From positions 62,001 to 126,000 of the forward strand of contig JAXLTD010000009.1 in NCBI GenBank assembly GCA_046330225.1: a stretch of DNA of 64,000 bases, given 5' to 3'. Both the position numbers and the translations under genes were made by a program. The stretch is from CANJIV01 sp046330225 (GTDB lineage Bacteria; Actinomycetota; Thermoleophilia; Solirubrobacterales; Solirubrobacteraceae). The notes below the pieces were generated by a model. It saw only the letters and a list, made by a program, of their open reading frames with translations. It did no database searches and was not told the DNA's origin. Within the stretch, counting starts at the first letter, position 1, and each line of letters opens with the position of its first letter. Shown one piece after another: positions 26,280-34,030 of this stretch.

Positions 26280-27064
26280 TGGGCTGCTCCGGTCGAGGCG
26301 GGCTGGGTCGTCGTGCCGCCCGTCGAGGACGCCGTGGCCGGCGGTGCGCCCGTGCCGGCCGCCGGCGGGGCAGTCGCCGCGGGCGGGGGCGCGAAGAAGA
26401 CGACGATGGAGAACTTGGGGAGCTTCGAGCTGCCGTGGCGGCAGTCGTCGCTGGTCCCGGCGGCGCCGCCGTCCGAGGACTCGGTGCTGGCGGTGTCCGC
26501 ATCGGCCTTCTCGGAGGAGGCGAGCGTCACCCGCGAAACGCCGTCCATGAGGCGCAGGCGGGCCATGACGCGCGACACGTCGGCCTGGGTCTCCGTGCAG
26601 CCGACGACCTCGATGGCCGGCGCGTTGACCTGGCCGCGAATCGAGCTCGTGTCGCCGCCCCCGCCCCCGCCGACGAAGCTGACGCCGGGCGCGATCGTGC
26701 CCACGAGCGACGTGAGCCACACGTTCGAGGGCATGACCCGGGCGAGCTCGCGCATCGCGCGGTCCCAGGAGAAGCGGCTCGTCGCCAGCGAGGCGACGGT
26801 CTGCACGCGGGTCTCGCGCAGCGCCGAGAAGTCCGCGTAGGGCTTCAGCCGCGCGGCCTCGGCCTCGGCCTGGACGGCCTGGGTCTCGGCGGTCGCGAGC
26901 TTCGCCTTGTTCGTGGAGATCTGGTTGCTGGTGAGGACGTAGGCCGTGACCGCGATGACGGCCAGGGCGAGCGCGCCGAGAAGCGCGTAGACGCCGACCC
27001 CGGACCGGGTCGGGGCCGTCGCTCCGCGCTTGAGGTCATCGGGGATGAGGTTGACGGCCTTCAC
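26276..27064 (-). CDS. pilN: Type IV pilus assembly protein PilN
   Basis: 262 residues from GTG 27064. The N-terminus 'VKAVNLIPDDLKRG' is the PilN signature (normally 'x-NLLP') that docks into the PilM groove. One transmembrane helix (about 24-45) is followed by a coiled coil ('NKAKLATAETQAVQAEAEAARL') and a globular domain with 'RVMPSNVWLTSL'. The C-terminal 60 residues hold a Cys and a Pro/Ala/Thr-rich tail. It overlaps pilM and pilO by 4 nt each, consistent with stoichiometric synthesis of the PilMNO complex. Confidence 0.9.
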   Translation of the reverse strand: MKAVNLIPDDLKRGATAPTRSGVGVYALLGALALAVIAVTAYVLTSNQISTNKAKLATAETQAVQAEAEAARLKPYADFSALRETRVQTVASLATSRFSWDRAMRELARVMPSNVWLTSLVGTIAPGVSFVGGGGGGDTSSIRGQVNAPAIEVVGCTETQADVSRVMARLRLMDGVSRVTLASSEKADADTASTESSDGGAAGTSDDCRHGSSKLPKFSIVVFFAPPPAATAPPAAGTGAPPATASSTGGTTTQPASTGAAQ

Positions 27065-28404
27065 GCGGCGCGCTCCTCCACGGCGAGGCCGGCGGCCACG
27101 GTGACGGCGCCGGCATCGACGCCCTCCAGGGCTCCGGGGCGGGCCTCGGCCACGACCCGCGTCGAGACGGGGACGCCGAGGTCGGCGGCGAACCGGGCCG
27201 CGAAGCCCGGAACCTGCAGTGCCGAGCCGGTGAGCACGGCCTGGTCGACGCCGAGGCCGAGCTCCTGGGTCCGGTAGAAGTCCATGGAGGCGCGCACCTC
27301 GTCGGCGATGCGGCGCGTGCCGTCGGCCAGCTCGGCCCGCGCGTCGTCGACGATCGCCGGGTCGCCGTCGATGGAGTCGGTCGGTGCCGTGAGCCCGACG
27401 TGGCGCAGCCACTGGTGGCTGTGGTCCAGCCGCAGGCCGCGGCGCTCGGCCAGCCCGGCGGCCATCGACTCGAGGCCGGTGCTCACGATGCGCGTGAAGC
27501 GGCAGATCGAGCCCTCGGCGACCGCGACGTTCGTGAGGCCGCCGACGCTCACGTACAGCGTGGTGCCGCGCAGCTCGTCGAGCGCCGCCGCGTGGGCGGA
27601 GGCCTGGGCGAGCACGAAGGCGTCGCCGGCGACCGCTCCGCCATCCGAGGCGGCGGGACCGCCTTCGCCGGCGCCGTTCCCCTCGCTGCCGAGATCGAGG
27701 CCGTAGGGGCCCGGCACCTCGGGCTCGAGTGTGCCGTGATCCGGCCCGTCGGAGCCGGGGCGGCCGCGGTCGCCATCGGAGTCCATGTCCCCAGGATCGG
27801 CTGCCGGGTTCGCCGGAACCGCGGCGGGAAGCGCGTTGCCCTGGCCGGGCGCCGCGGCGCCCCCGCCCGAGAGGGCGCGCACCATGGCGAACGCGGCCAG
27901 GTCGATGCCCTCGGGGCGGAGCCCGGCCTGGCGGGCCGCGGCGAGGAGGCGCTCGATCATGTCGCGGCGCGCGGCCACGAGGACGACGCGCGTGCGGTCG
28001 CCCTGGTCGGTCTGGACGACGCCGAGCGAGTGGTAGTCGAGCACGGCCTGCTCGAGCGGCATCGGGACCTGCTCCTGGGCCTGGAACCGGACGGCCGCGT
28101 CGAGCTCCTTGCGGTCCTCGATGCGGGGGAGGTCGAGCGTCCGCACGACGATGCGCTGGTTGGCCACTCCGAGCCGGACCCGCTTGCCGAGCCCGTGCTC
28201 CTTGAAGAACGCCCTGAGGGCCTCGGCGAGCGCGTCGACGTCGACGACCTCGCCGTCCCGGATCAGCCCCGGGGCGAGCGGCGCGGTCGCCGCGCGCTCG
28301 ACGGCGCCGTCGGGGCCGGCGACTTCGGCCGCGGCGACGTAGCCGGGCTCGATGTCCAGGCCCACGATGGAGCGGGGGCGGCGGGTGGGAAGCGCGAGAG
28401 CCAT
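27061..28404 (-). CDS. pilM: Type IV pilus assembly ATPase-like protein PilM
   Basis: 447 residues with an actin/FtsA-like fold on the cytoplasmic side of the pilus machine. Clear family segments are 'SIVGLDIEPGYVAAAEV' (phosphate-1), 'VRLGVANQRIVVRTLDLP', 'AVRFQAQEQVPMPLEQAVLDY' (shown in part) and 'VVLVAARRDMIERLL'. 'LYVSVGGLTNVAV' and 'VLTGSALQVPGFAARFAADLGVPV' follow later. Typical PilM is about 350 residues; the surplus is a Gly/Asp/Pro-rich insert at about 180-275. A 173-nt gap precedes it after pilD. It is the first gene of the coupled pilMNO set. Confidence 0.92.
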   Translation of the reverse strand: MALALPTRRPRSIVGLDIEPGYVAAAEVAGPDGAVERAATAPLAPGLIRDGEVVDVDALAEALRAFFKEHGLGKRVRLGVANQRIVVRTLDLPRIEDRKELDAAVRFQAQEQVPMPLEQAVLDYHSLGVVQTDQGDRTRVVLVAARRDMIERLLAAARQAGLRPEGIDLAAFAMVRALSGGGAAAPGQGNALPAAVPANPAADPGDMDSDGDRGRPGSDGPDHGTLEPEVPGPYGLDLGSEGNGAGEGGPAASDGGAVAGDAFVLAQASAHAAALDELRGTTLYVSVGGLTNVAVAEGSICRFTRIVSTGLESMAAGLAERRGLRLDHSHQWLRHVGLTAPTDSIDGDPAIVDDARAELADGTRRIADEVRASMDFYRTQELGLGVDQAVLTGSALQVPGFAARFAADLGVPVSTRVVAEARPGALEGVDAGAVTVAAGLAVEERAA

Positions 28405-28577
28405 GTGAGTGGGAGGGCGAGGCGGCGGACGCGAAAGCAGCCGTCGCCCCGGGTTTCGGCCCCGGCGCGGGCGCGCGTGAGTGCCGGTGACGGGTGCCCA
28501 ACCATCCGTCCAGTCTTCATCGGGGTTTCGCCGCCAAACCTGGCGCGTTCCCGCTCGTCCGGGCGGCGGGCTGGCCG

Positions 28578-29327
28578 TTAGAAGCGGTCGAGGTACCAGT
28601 CGACGATGTCCGGCCCCGCGAAGAGGCCGACGAGGCCGCCGAGTGCGAGGAACGGGCCGAACGGCACCGCGGTCTTGCGCCCCTCCCCCGCTCCGCGCTG
28701 GCGCGAGATCACGATCAGGCCGCCGAGCGTGCCGAGGATGAGCGCCGCAATGATGGCCGGGGCGACCGACCTGCCGAGGTAGAGCCCCATGACGGCCGCG
28801 AGCTTCACGTCGCCCATGCCCATCCCGCGCGGATACAGCAGCGCGGCGAGGAGGAAGAACCCCCCGGCGGCGGCCCCGGCGATCAGGTACTCCGGCAGGG
28901 CGTGGAGGTCGGTGAGCGCCACGATGACCGGCGCGAGGATCGCGAACGGCAGCAGGATCCGGTTGGGGATGATCCGGTGGTCGAGATCGATGAGCGCGAC
29001 CGGGATGAGCATGGTCACGAAGGCGATGCCCAGCCAGACGTCCTCATCGGCCCCGCGGGAGGCGACGACCGCGCAGTACAGCGCGGCGGTGCCGGCCTCC
29101 ACGAGCGGGTAGCGGATCGAGATCGGGGCGCCGCAGGACCGGCACCGGCCTCGGAGGATCAGCCAGGAGAGGACCGGGATGTTGTCGTAGGGCTTGACCG
29201 CTGCCCCGCACTGGGGGCAGCGCGAGCCCGGCGACGCCAGCGACTCGCCGGCCGGCAGCCGGTGGATCACCACGTTCAGGAAGGAGCCGACGATGAGGCC
29301 GGCCACGGCAGCGACGACGTAGGCCAT
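28578..29327 (-). CDS. pilD: Prepilin peptidase (type IV leader peptidase / N-methyltransferase)
   Basis: 249 residues, polytopic. The N-terminal methylase-type domain keeps the four zinc Cys in 'CPQCGAAVKPYDNIP' and 'RGRCRSCGAPIS'. The aspartyl protease residues are in 'ALIDLDHRIIPN' and 'GMGMGDVKLAA'. It cleaves the class III leader of the prepilins in this locus before the conserved Phe/Trp. It stands between the minor pilin genes and pilM on the same strand. Confidence 0.95.
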   Translation of the reverse strand: MAYVVAAVAGLIVGSFLNVVIHRLPAGESLASPGSRCPQCGAAVKPYDNIPVLSWLILRGRCRSCGAPISIRYPLVEAGTAALYCAVVASRGADEDVWLGIAFVTMLIPVALIDLDHRIIPNRILLPFAILAPVIVALTDLHALPEYLIAGAAAGGFFLLAALLYPRGMGMGDVKLAAVMGLYLGRSVAPAIIAALILGTLGGLIVISRQRGAGEGRKTAVPFGPFLALGGLVGLFAGPDIVDWYLDRF

Positions 29328-29367
29328 GTGCGGCGGCGATGCTAGTCCCGGGCCCGGCGGCTTCCGC

Positions 29368-30942
29368 CTACAGCGGCGGAAGCTGCTCGGTGTAGCGCAC
29401 GATCCGCCAGGCGGACTGCACGGGGTCCAGGAAGTTCGGCGGCGAGCGGTAGCGCAGCCGGTCGTCGTAGTTGTAGCGCTTGGTGTAGCCGTTCAGGACG
29501 CTGTTGCCGTTGCCGCGCCCGACCGGCCCGCGGAACTTCTGGGCGATGACGCCGTTCACCGTGAGATTCCCGAGCGCCGACCCGCAGTAGTAGTTGTCGA
29601 CGGTGAAGGAGTGCTGCAGCGACAGGATCGCGGCGTCGATCGTCACGTCGTTCATCGTCCCGGTGTCGTTCGTGCACGAGTTGTTGGCCCCGCGGTTGCG
29701 CACCGGGTGGTAGACGCGGATGAAGTTGTTGGCGATGAGCCCGAGCATCACGTCGCCGGACCGGCGCAGGTCGCCGTCGATGATCACGTCCTTCTCGGCG
29801 GCGATCGTGAGGTTCGCGCCGTAGGTGCCGTGCACCGTCACGTCGCCGCAGCCCGCCGGGGCGCTGTAGGGGTCGAGCGGCTCATAGCCGGCCCCGCAGG
29901 TCCCGTTCGCCACGTAGATGATCCCCTTCGGCGGCAGCGCCATGCTCGTGCCGTTCACGGTCATGGAGCTCGTCCCCAGAACGATGTCGGTGGCCCCGGT
30001 GAACCGGTACCCGGGGTCGGCGATGTTCTTCAGCGAGGTGCCAGACGGCGGGAGCGTGAGGATCGGCGAGCTCGGCGCCCAGGTCCCGATGAACGACGGG
30101 TTGTTGCCGCTGCAGTTGCCCGAGCCGCGCCAGCCCTGGGGCGGCGCCGAGACCTCGATGCGGTCGTCGGTGTTGCGGCCGAAGTCGGGCGAGCCGCAGA
30201 CCAGCAGCTCGTCGTTGGTGTGCAGCGGGCCGGCGACGATGTCGTTGGGCGCAAACTGGATCTCGGTGCACTTGTTGCCGCCCGGGCCGGTCTGGCTCGC
30301 GCGCCCGTCCCGGTAGTAGCGGGCGCAGGCGGTCGATGCCCACGTCACGACGTCGCTGGACTGGGTGAGCCCGTACCACGCCGGGTCGCTGGTCTCGAAG
30401 TCCGTGAAGTAGAGGTAGTCGAGGAACCCGCGGCGCCGGAACGTCGCGATCAGCGTGCGCTTGACCTTGCCGGGCGCGGCGCGGCCGGTCGCACGGATGC
30501 GGAACGTGCCCTCCCGCGAGTTGATCATCGTCGTGTCCGGAGAGGCCGGATTGCAGGACGTCGCGCCGTTGGCGGGGAGGAGCTCGATCGTGTACTCGGA
30601 CGTCGTGTTGCGCAGCTGGCGCCACGTCCGCGGATCGGCGCCGCTGCCGTTCCACGCCTGGTTGACGGCGTTCGGCGTCGGCACGCCGGTGCACCGGGCC
30701 CAGTAGGCGTTGTCGCGGTTCAGGTGCGCGAGGTAGTCGTGGATGCCCGCCTCCGCAGCGGCATAGGCCTGCTTGGAGTCCTGGTCGAAGCGCGACGAGG
30801 GCTGATCCCGGTCGGTGGCCGCGAAGGCTGCGATGGTCATCATCGACCCGATGAGCAGCGCGCCGAGCACGACGATCATCGCCCAGCCGTCCTGGGCGGC
30901 GGCCCGGCGGCCCCAGCGCCGGCGCAGGCGGTTCAGACGCAT
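29368..30942 (-). CDS. PilX-like pilus-associated protein with large C-terminal domain
   Basis: 524 residues from ATG 30942, overlapping the upstream pilW-like gene by 10 nt. The N-terminus 'QDGWAMIVVLGALLIGSMM' is a PilX-type hydrophobic helix with 'AYAAAEAGIHDYLAHL', typical of minor pilins whose leader lacks the standard Glu5. The long remainder is beta-rich with at least eight Cys and repeated short motifs ('VHGTYGANLTIAAEKDV', 'LTVNGVIAQKF'), suggesting a beta-helix. It probably sits in the pilus tip complex or the priming complex. Confidence 0.75.
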   Translation of the reverse strand: MRLNRLRRRWGRRAAAQDGWAMIVVLGALLIGSMMTIAAFAATDRDQPSSRFDQDSKQAYAAAEAGIHDYLAHLNRDNAYWARCTGVPTPNAVNQAWNGSGADPRTWRQLRNTTSEYTIELLPANGATSCNPASPDTTMINSREGTFRIRATGRAAPGKVKRTLIATFRRRGFLDYLYFTDFETSDPAWYGLTQSSDVVTWASTACARYYRDGRASQTGPGGNKCTEIQFAPNDIVAGPLHTNDELLVCGSPDFGRNTDDRIEVSAPPQGWRGSGNCSGNNPSFIGTWAPSSPILTLPPSGTSLKNIADPGYRFTGATDIVLGTSSMTVNGTSMALPPKGIIYVANGTCGAGYEPLDPYSAPAGCGDVTVHGTYGANLTIAAEKDVIIDGDLRRSGDVMLGLIANNFIRVYHPVRNRGANNSCTNDTGTMNDVTIDAAILSLQHSFTVDNYYCGSALGNLTVNGVIAQKFRGPVGRGNGNSVLNGYTKRYNYDDRLRYRSPPNFLDPVQSAWRIVRYTEQLPPL

Positions 30943-31664
30943 TGCGGACTCCGATCCGGGTCGTTGGGGTCCGACGTGCGGACGTAGACGTAGTTCTCGA
31001 ACCACGTCGAGCGGCGGTCGGTCGTCGAGACCCGCGTCGGGCGCGCCACGTACGAGATCGCGACCTGGACGGCGCGGGCGCGGTCGTTGTCGTTCAGCGG
31101 GACGGCGAGCAGCCGGTTCGGGGCGATCGGCTCAGTGCCGCTGAACCCGTAGTAGCGCAGGAAGGGCGTGCTCGGCACGAGATCGACGTTCTCCAGGAGG
31201 ACTCGCGTGCGCCGCAGCGTGAACGTCATGCTGTTGGGCGGCGTGCCCGCGCCCTGCCAGACCTGCTCGGTGATCGTCTTGGCCACCGGGTCGTAGGTCA
31301 GGCGGAACTTGTCGGGCAGGAACGTGTCGTTGCCGGGATTCGTGCGGCTGTTGTTGTCCCCGAGGTCACCGTAGAACTCGACGTAGTTGCTGTCCCCGCC
31401 GACGATCGCCGCGAGCCCGGGGCCGGGGCCGAGGCAGACCTGGGAGCGCAGCGACTGCGTCATGGCCTCCATCGCGAGCCGGCCGCGGGCGATCGCGTCG
31501 ACGCGGTCCTGGGTCTTCGCGGACAGCGAGACGGAGGCATCGATCACCTGGAAGGCGGCCAGGACGACAATCGTCCCCACCGCGGACGAGGCGAGCAGCT
31601 CGGTCAGGCTGAAGCCGCCCTCGTCGTGGCGCAGCCGCTGCAGGAGTGCGCGCACGATCCTCAT
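30933..31664 (-). CDS. PilW-like minor prepilin
   Basis: 243 residues. Leader 'MRIVRALLQRLRHDEGG' is followed by 'FSLTELLASSAVGTIVVLA', a class III prepilin site (cleaved G|F, Glu at +5) for PilD. The globular part is beta-rich ('NYVEFYGDLGDN', 'KFRLTYDPVAKTITEQVW'), as in PilW/PilJ minor pilins that prime pilus assembly. Its ATG overlaps the previous gene's stop by 4 nt and its stop overlaps the PilX-like start by 10 nt, so the three minor-pilin genes form one coupled unit. Confidence 0.82.
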   Translation of the reverse strand: MRIVRALLQRLRHDEGGFSLTELLASSAVGTIVVLAAFQVIDASVSLSAKTQDRVDAIARGRLAMEAMTQSLRSQVCLGPGPGLAAIVGGDSNYVEFYGDLGDNNSRTNPGNDTFLPDKFRLTYDPVAKTITEQVWQGAGTPPNSMTFTLRRTRVLLENVDLVPSTPFLRYYGFSGTEPIAPNRLLAVPLNDNDRARAVQVAISYVARPTRVSTTDRRSTWFENYVYVRTSDPNDPDRSPQCV

Positions 31665-33040
31665 GGGCAGCTCGAGGTCGCCCCGGAGGTGGGGATCGTG
31701 AAGGTCTGCAGCGCCGTGCCGGCGTCCCAGTCGTAGGCCTTGACGCCGGTGATGGTCACGCTGCGGGTGCCGCTCTGGGCGCAGACGTCGTAGTCGCCGT
31801 AGGGCACGCCGGGCTTGGGGAGCTGGCCGGCGCTGTCGGTCGTGCCCATGTCCAGGCGGGTGGCCGGGCACCCGGCGGACTTCTGGTAGGCGATCACCCG
31901 CGCTCCGGAGATGGCCGGGTTCCCAACCGCCCCGGAGCGCACGAGCACGTTGAGTGCGGGCTCCTTGACCACCACGGTGTGGCTCCCGCCGGGGCTGACG
32001 ATCTGGGTGATGCGCGGCTCAGCGGGCGCCGGGTTGGGCGGCGTGCCCGCGCCCACGGCGAAGCGCGGATCGCCCGGATCGGCGCCGGTGCAGTTACCCG
32101 AGTAGACGGCGTAGGGGTCGGTGAACGGGAAGAGCGAGGTTGCCGTGAGCGACGTGACAGCGGTGCCGTTCCCGAACACCTTCGCGAACGGCGCGGCGAG
32201 GCCCGAGTTGGCCACCGACAGGGTGCGCAGGTCATCGGCCTGCGGTGCCCCCACGGTGCCGGTCGAGACCCGGTAGGGCCGCGTCTGCACCGATGCCGTG
32301 ATCTGGCCGGGCGTGTCGCAGTCCAGGACCATCGTCGTCCGGGTGTTCTCCTGGACGGTCGTGGTGTCGGTGACCGGGCTCACGCCGTTGCGATCCACGC
32401 AGCCGCCGGTGACGGTCGCCGAGTAGTTGCCCGACGGGATCGGCCCGAAGATCACGCAGCCGGAGCTGTTGGTGAAGTCGCTGAAGCTGCCGGCTCCGCC
32501 GGTGGTGATCTGCGCCCCGGACACGCCGACGCCGTTGCGGTTGAGCACCTGCACCGCGAGGCCGCCGGCGTTCGGCGCGATCAGGCTGCGCTGGACCACC
32601 GGCCTGCCCGTGCCGCTCAGGCGCGGCCATCTCACCGTCGAGCTGATCTCGATGTAGTCGGCCCCCGCGGTGCCCGCCGTGCAGGATGCGGTCGAGCCGT
32701 TGTCGCCGACCCACTCGGCGTGGGACGTCACGGTGTACGTGACGCCGGCGACCGCCCGGGTGTAGGTCTCGTCGTAGCGGTAGAGCGCGGGGTGCTTGAA
32801 GGACCGCATCCGCTCCTGATCGGCCTGGGCGAGATCCGAGGCGATCGCGCGGGTCTTGATCTTCCCGGAGCTCGCCGCGGCGCCGTCCAGGCTCGAGTAG
32901 ACCGCCAGCCCGATCGTCACGAGCAGCAGCGCGCTGACGAGCGTCTCGACCAGCGACCAGCCGCCCTCGGCGGCCAGCCGGACCCGTCCGCGGGCGAGGC
33001 GGGGAGCGGCGCGGCGGGAGATCTTGGATCCGCGGTCCAC
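31661..33040 (-). CDS. Large minor prepilin with carboxypeptidase-regulatory/CnaB-like domains
   Basis: 459 residues from GTG 33040, preceded by a GAGG site; the exact start is uncertain because the frame is open further upstream. The prepilin site is 'AAEGG|WSLVETLVSALLLV' (Glu at +5, Trp instead of Phe at +1). It then carries two or more beta-sandwich repeats of the CnaB/CarboxypepD-reg type: 'LAVQVLNRNGVGVSGAQITT' and 'ALNVLVRSGAVGNPAISGAR', each followed by a 'PSGNYSATV' or 'PYGDYDVCA' turn. Such domains make rigid stalks, so it may be a pilus-tip adhesin. Confidence 0.78.
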   Translation of the reverse strand: MDRGSKISRRAAPRLARGRVRLAAEGGWSLVETLVSALLLVTIGLAVYSSLDGAAASSGKIKTRAIASDLAQADQERMRSFKHPALYRYDETYTRAVAGVTYTVTSHAEWVGDNGSTASCTAGTAGADYIEISSTVRWPRLSGTGRPVVQRSLIAPNAGGLAVQVLNRNGVGVSGAQITTGGAGSFSDFTNSSGCVIFGPIPSGNYSATVTGGCVDRNGVSPVTDTTTVQENTRTTMVLDCDTPGQITASVQTRPYRVSTGTVGAPQADDLRTLSVANSGLAAPFAKVFGNGTAVTSLTATSLFPFTDPYAVYSGNCTGADPGDPRFAVGAGTPPNPAPAEPRITQIVSPGGSHTVVVKEPALNVLVRSGAVGNPAISGARVIAYQKSAGCPATRLDMGTTDSAGQLPKPGVPYGDYDVCAQSGTRSVTITGVKAYDWDAGTALQTFTIPTSGATSSCP

Positions 33041-33176
33041 CCCCGCGACCTCGGCATTTGGCCAACGATCCTTGATGCGCGCGAGCCGGCGGGCAACGGA
33101 TGGTCGAGCGCCAGCGCGCCATGCGCGAGCGGGTTCTGCCGAGCGAGAGCCCGCCGCAGGCCCCACCAGAAACGCA

Positions 33177-33206
33177 CTCGGGGCGGGCCGTGCGGCCCGC
33201 CCCGAG
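33177..33206 (-). terminator. pilA hairpin terminator
   Basis: A 13-bp perfect inverted repeat (ctcggggcgggcc / ggcccgccccgag) with a 4-nt loop begins 25 nt after the pilA stop. On the minus strand it is followed by TGCGTTT. It would separate abundant pilA mRNA from the minor-pilin genes downstream, allowing some readthrough. Confidence 0.82.
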
Positions 33207-33231
33207 GCGATGCGTTGGTGTCAGCCGAGCG

Positions 33232-33681
33232 CTACCAGCTGCCGGAGGCCGGGCAGCCGCCCTTGCCGACCGGGGCGCAGGTGCGGGTGATCCCGCCGCC
33301 CGCTGCCCGGGTGATCGTGAACACGCCCGCGGTGTCCGACTTGGACTTCGCGGTGATCGTGTAGCTGTTGGCCGTGGCCGCGGTGACGGCCACCTGGCCG
33401 ACGCCGGCGCCGATCGACAGGCCGCTCGGGCCATCGGCCTCGAGCTCGGCCTGCGTGTCGCACTTGGTGTAGTCCTGCTCGGTCGCGTAGCACGACTCCA
33501 CCTGGGAGAGCATGTTGCGCGCGTCGGACTTGGCAGACGCGTCCTGGCCCTTGGACCGCTGGCCGAGGAACGTCGGCAGGGCGATCGCGGCGAGGATGCC
33601 GATGATGAGGATGACGACCAGGAGCTCGATCAGGGTGAAGCCCTGCTCGTCCTGGGCGCGCTCGCGGAGCTTGTGCAGCAT
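33232..33681 (-). CDS. pilA: Major type IV pilin
   Basis: 149 residues with a near-ideal ribosome site (AAGGAGG, 6 nt before ATG), as expected for an abundant protein. The leader 'MLHKLRERAQDEQG' is cut before 'FTLIELLVVILIIGILAAIA', a canonical type IVa pilin N-helix with Glu5. The head is short and has two Cys pairs ('ESCYATEQDYTKCDTQ' and 'TRTCAPVGKGGCP'). Its own terminator lies downstream and a cyclic di-GMP-I riboswitch lies in its leader, so it is likely switched separately from the minor pilins. Confidence 0.95.
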   Translation of the reverse strand: MLHKLRERAQDEQGFTLIELLVVILIIGILAAIALPTFLGQRSKGQDASAKSDARNMLSQVESCYATEQDYTKCDTQAELEADGPSGLSIGAGVGQVAVTAATANSYTITAKSKSDTAGVFTITRAAGGGITRTCAPVGKGGCPASGSW

Positions 33682-33756
33682 TGAATCCTCCTTGGATTCG
33701 ATTGGGCCTTGATGCCTGGTCGCCAGTCCAGGCCGCCCTGCCGATCGGGGAGGAGC

Positions 33757-33872
33757 CGTGCTATCAGCACTTCCCGGTGGCAACCCGGCTCCCTCGTCTG
33801 CGGCTGTCTCTCCGCGGCGGAGGTCCGTGGCTTTGCGTCCCGCCCTCGCAGGCGGTTTGCCCTGAGCACCTT
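33757..33872 (-). ncRNA. Cyclic di-GMP-I (GEMM-I) riboswitch in the pilA leader
   Basis: Read on the minus strand, the conserved core of the class I aptamer is present. GGGCAAACC (33862-33854) is followed by a 6-bp hairpin closed by the GNRA loop GCGA, then GGGACGCAAAGCC (33841-33829). After a second, variable arm comes the tetraloop-receptor strand GGGTTGCCACC (33786-33776). It ends about 75 nt before the pilA start. The segment AGCAC (33762-33758) can pair either with GTGCT just before it (33770-33766) or with GGTGCTC at the 5' edge (33870-33864), a possible switch. The family commonly controls motility, pilus and adhesion genes. Confidence 0.92.
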
Positions 33873-33887
33873 GGTCTGGCAGAGGCC

Positions 33888-33930
33888 GTATCGACGTTCC
33901 GGAGGGCCGGCTTGAACGTTGTGGACGTTC
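33888..33930 (-). promoter_or_regulatory. Candidate pilA promoter and flanking palindrome
   Basis: Just upstream of the riboswitch, minus strand, GTCGATAC (33895-33888) resembles the -10 of FliA/WhiG-type sigma factors (GCCGATAA), with TCAA 16 nt before it (33915-33912). Overlapping the -35 side is a perfect palindrome GAACGT-N5-ACGTTC (33914-33930), with a further GACGTTC half-site at 33893-33899. The sigma assignment is tentative. Confidence 0.35.
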
Positions 33931-34030
33931 GTCCGGCTCCGGTGGACGGAATCGTGCATGCGGCGGGCTGGTTCTCAGCACCCGCCGGCTCCGGACGCGG
34001 CCGCCCAGCGAACCATCTACGCTCTTCTGC

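Noticed and set aside
28405..28577. Possible second c-di-GMP riboswitch in the pilD-pilM gap
   Set aside because: Fragments such as GCGAAACC and GGACG are present but the order, the GNRA hairpin and the A-C-G-C-A-A-A-G-C core are lacking. The gap shows GC-rich hairpins only.
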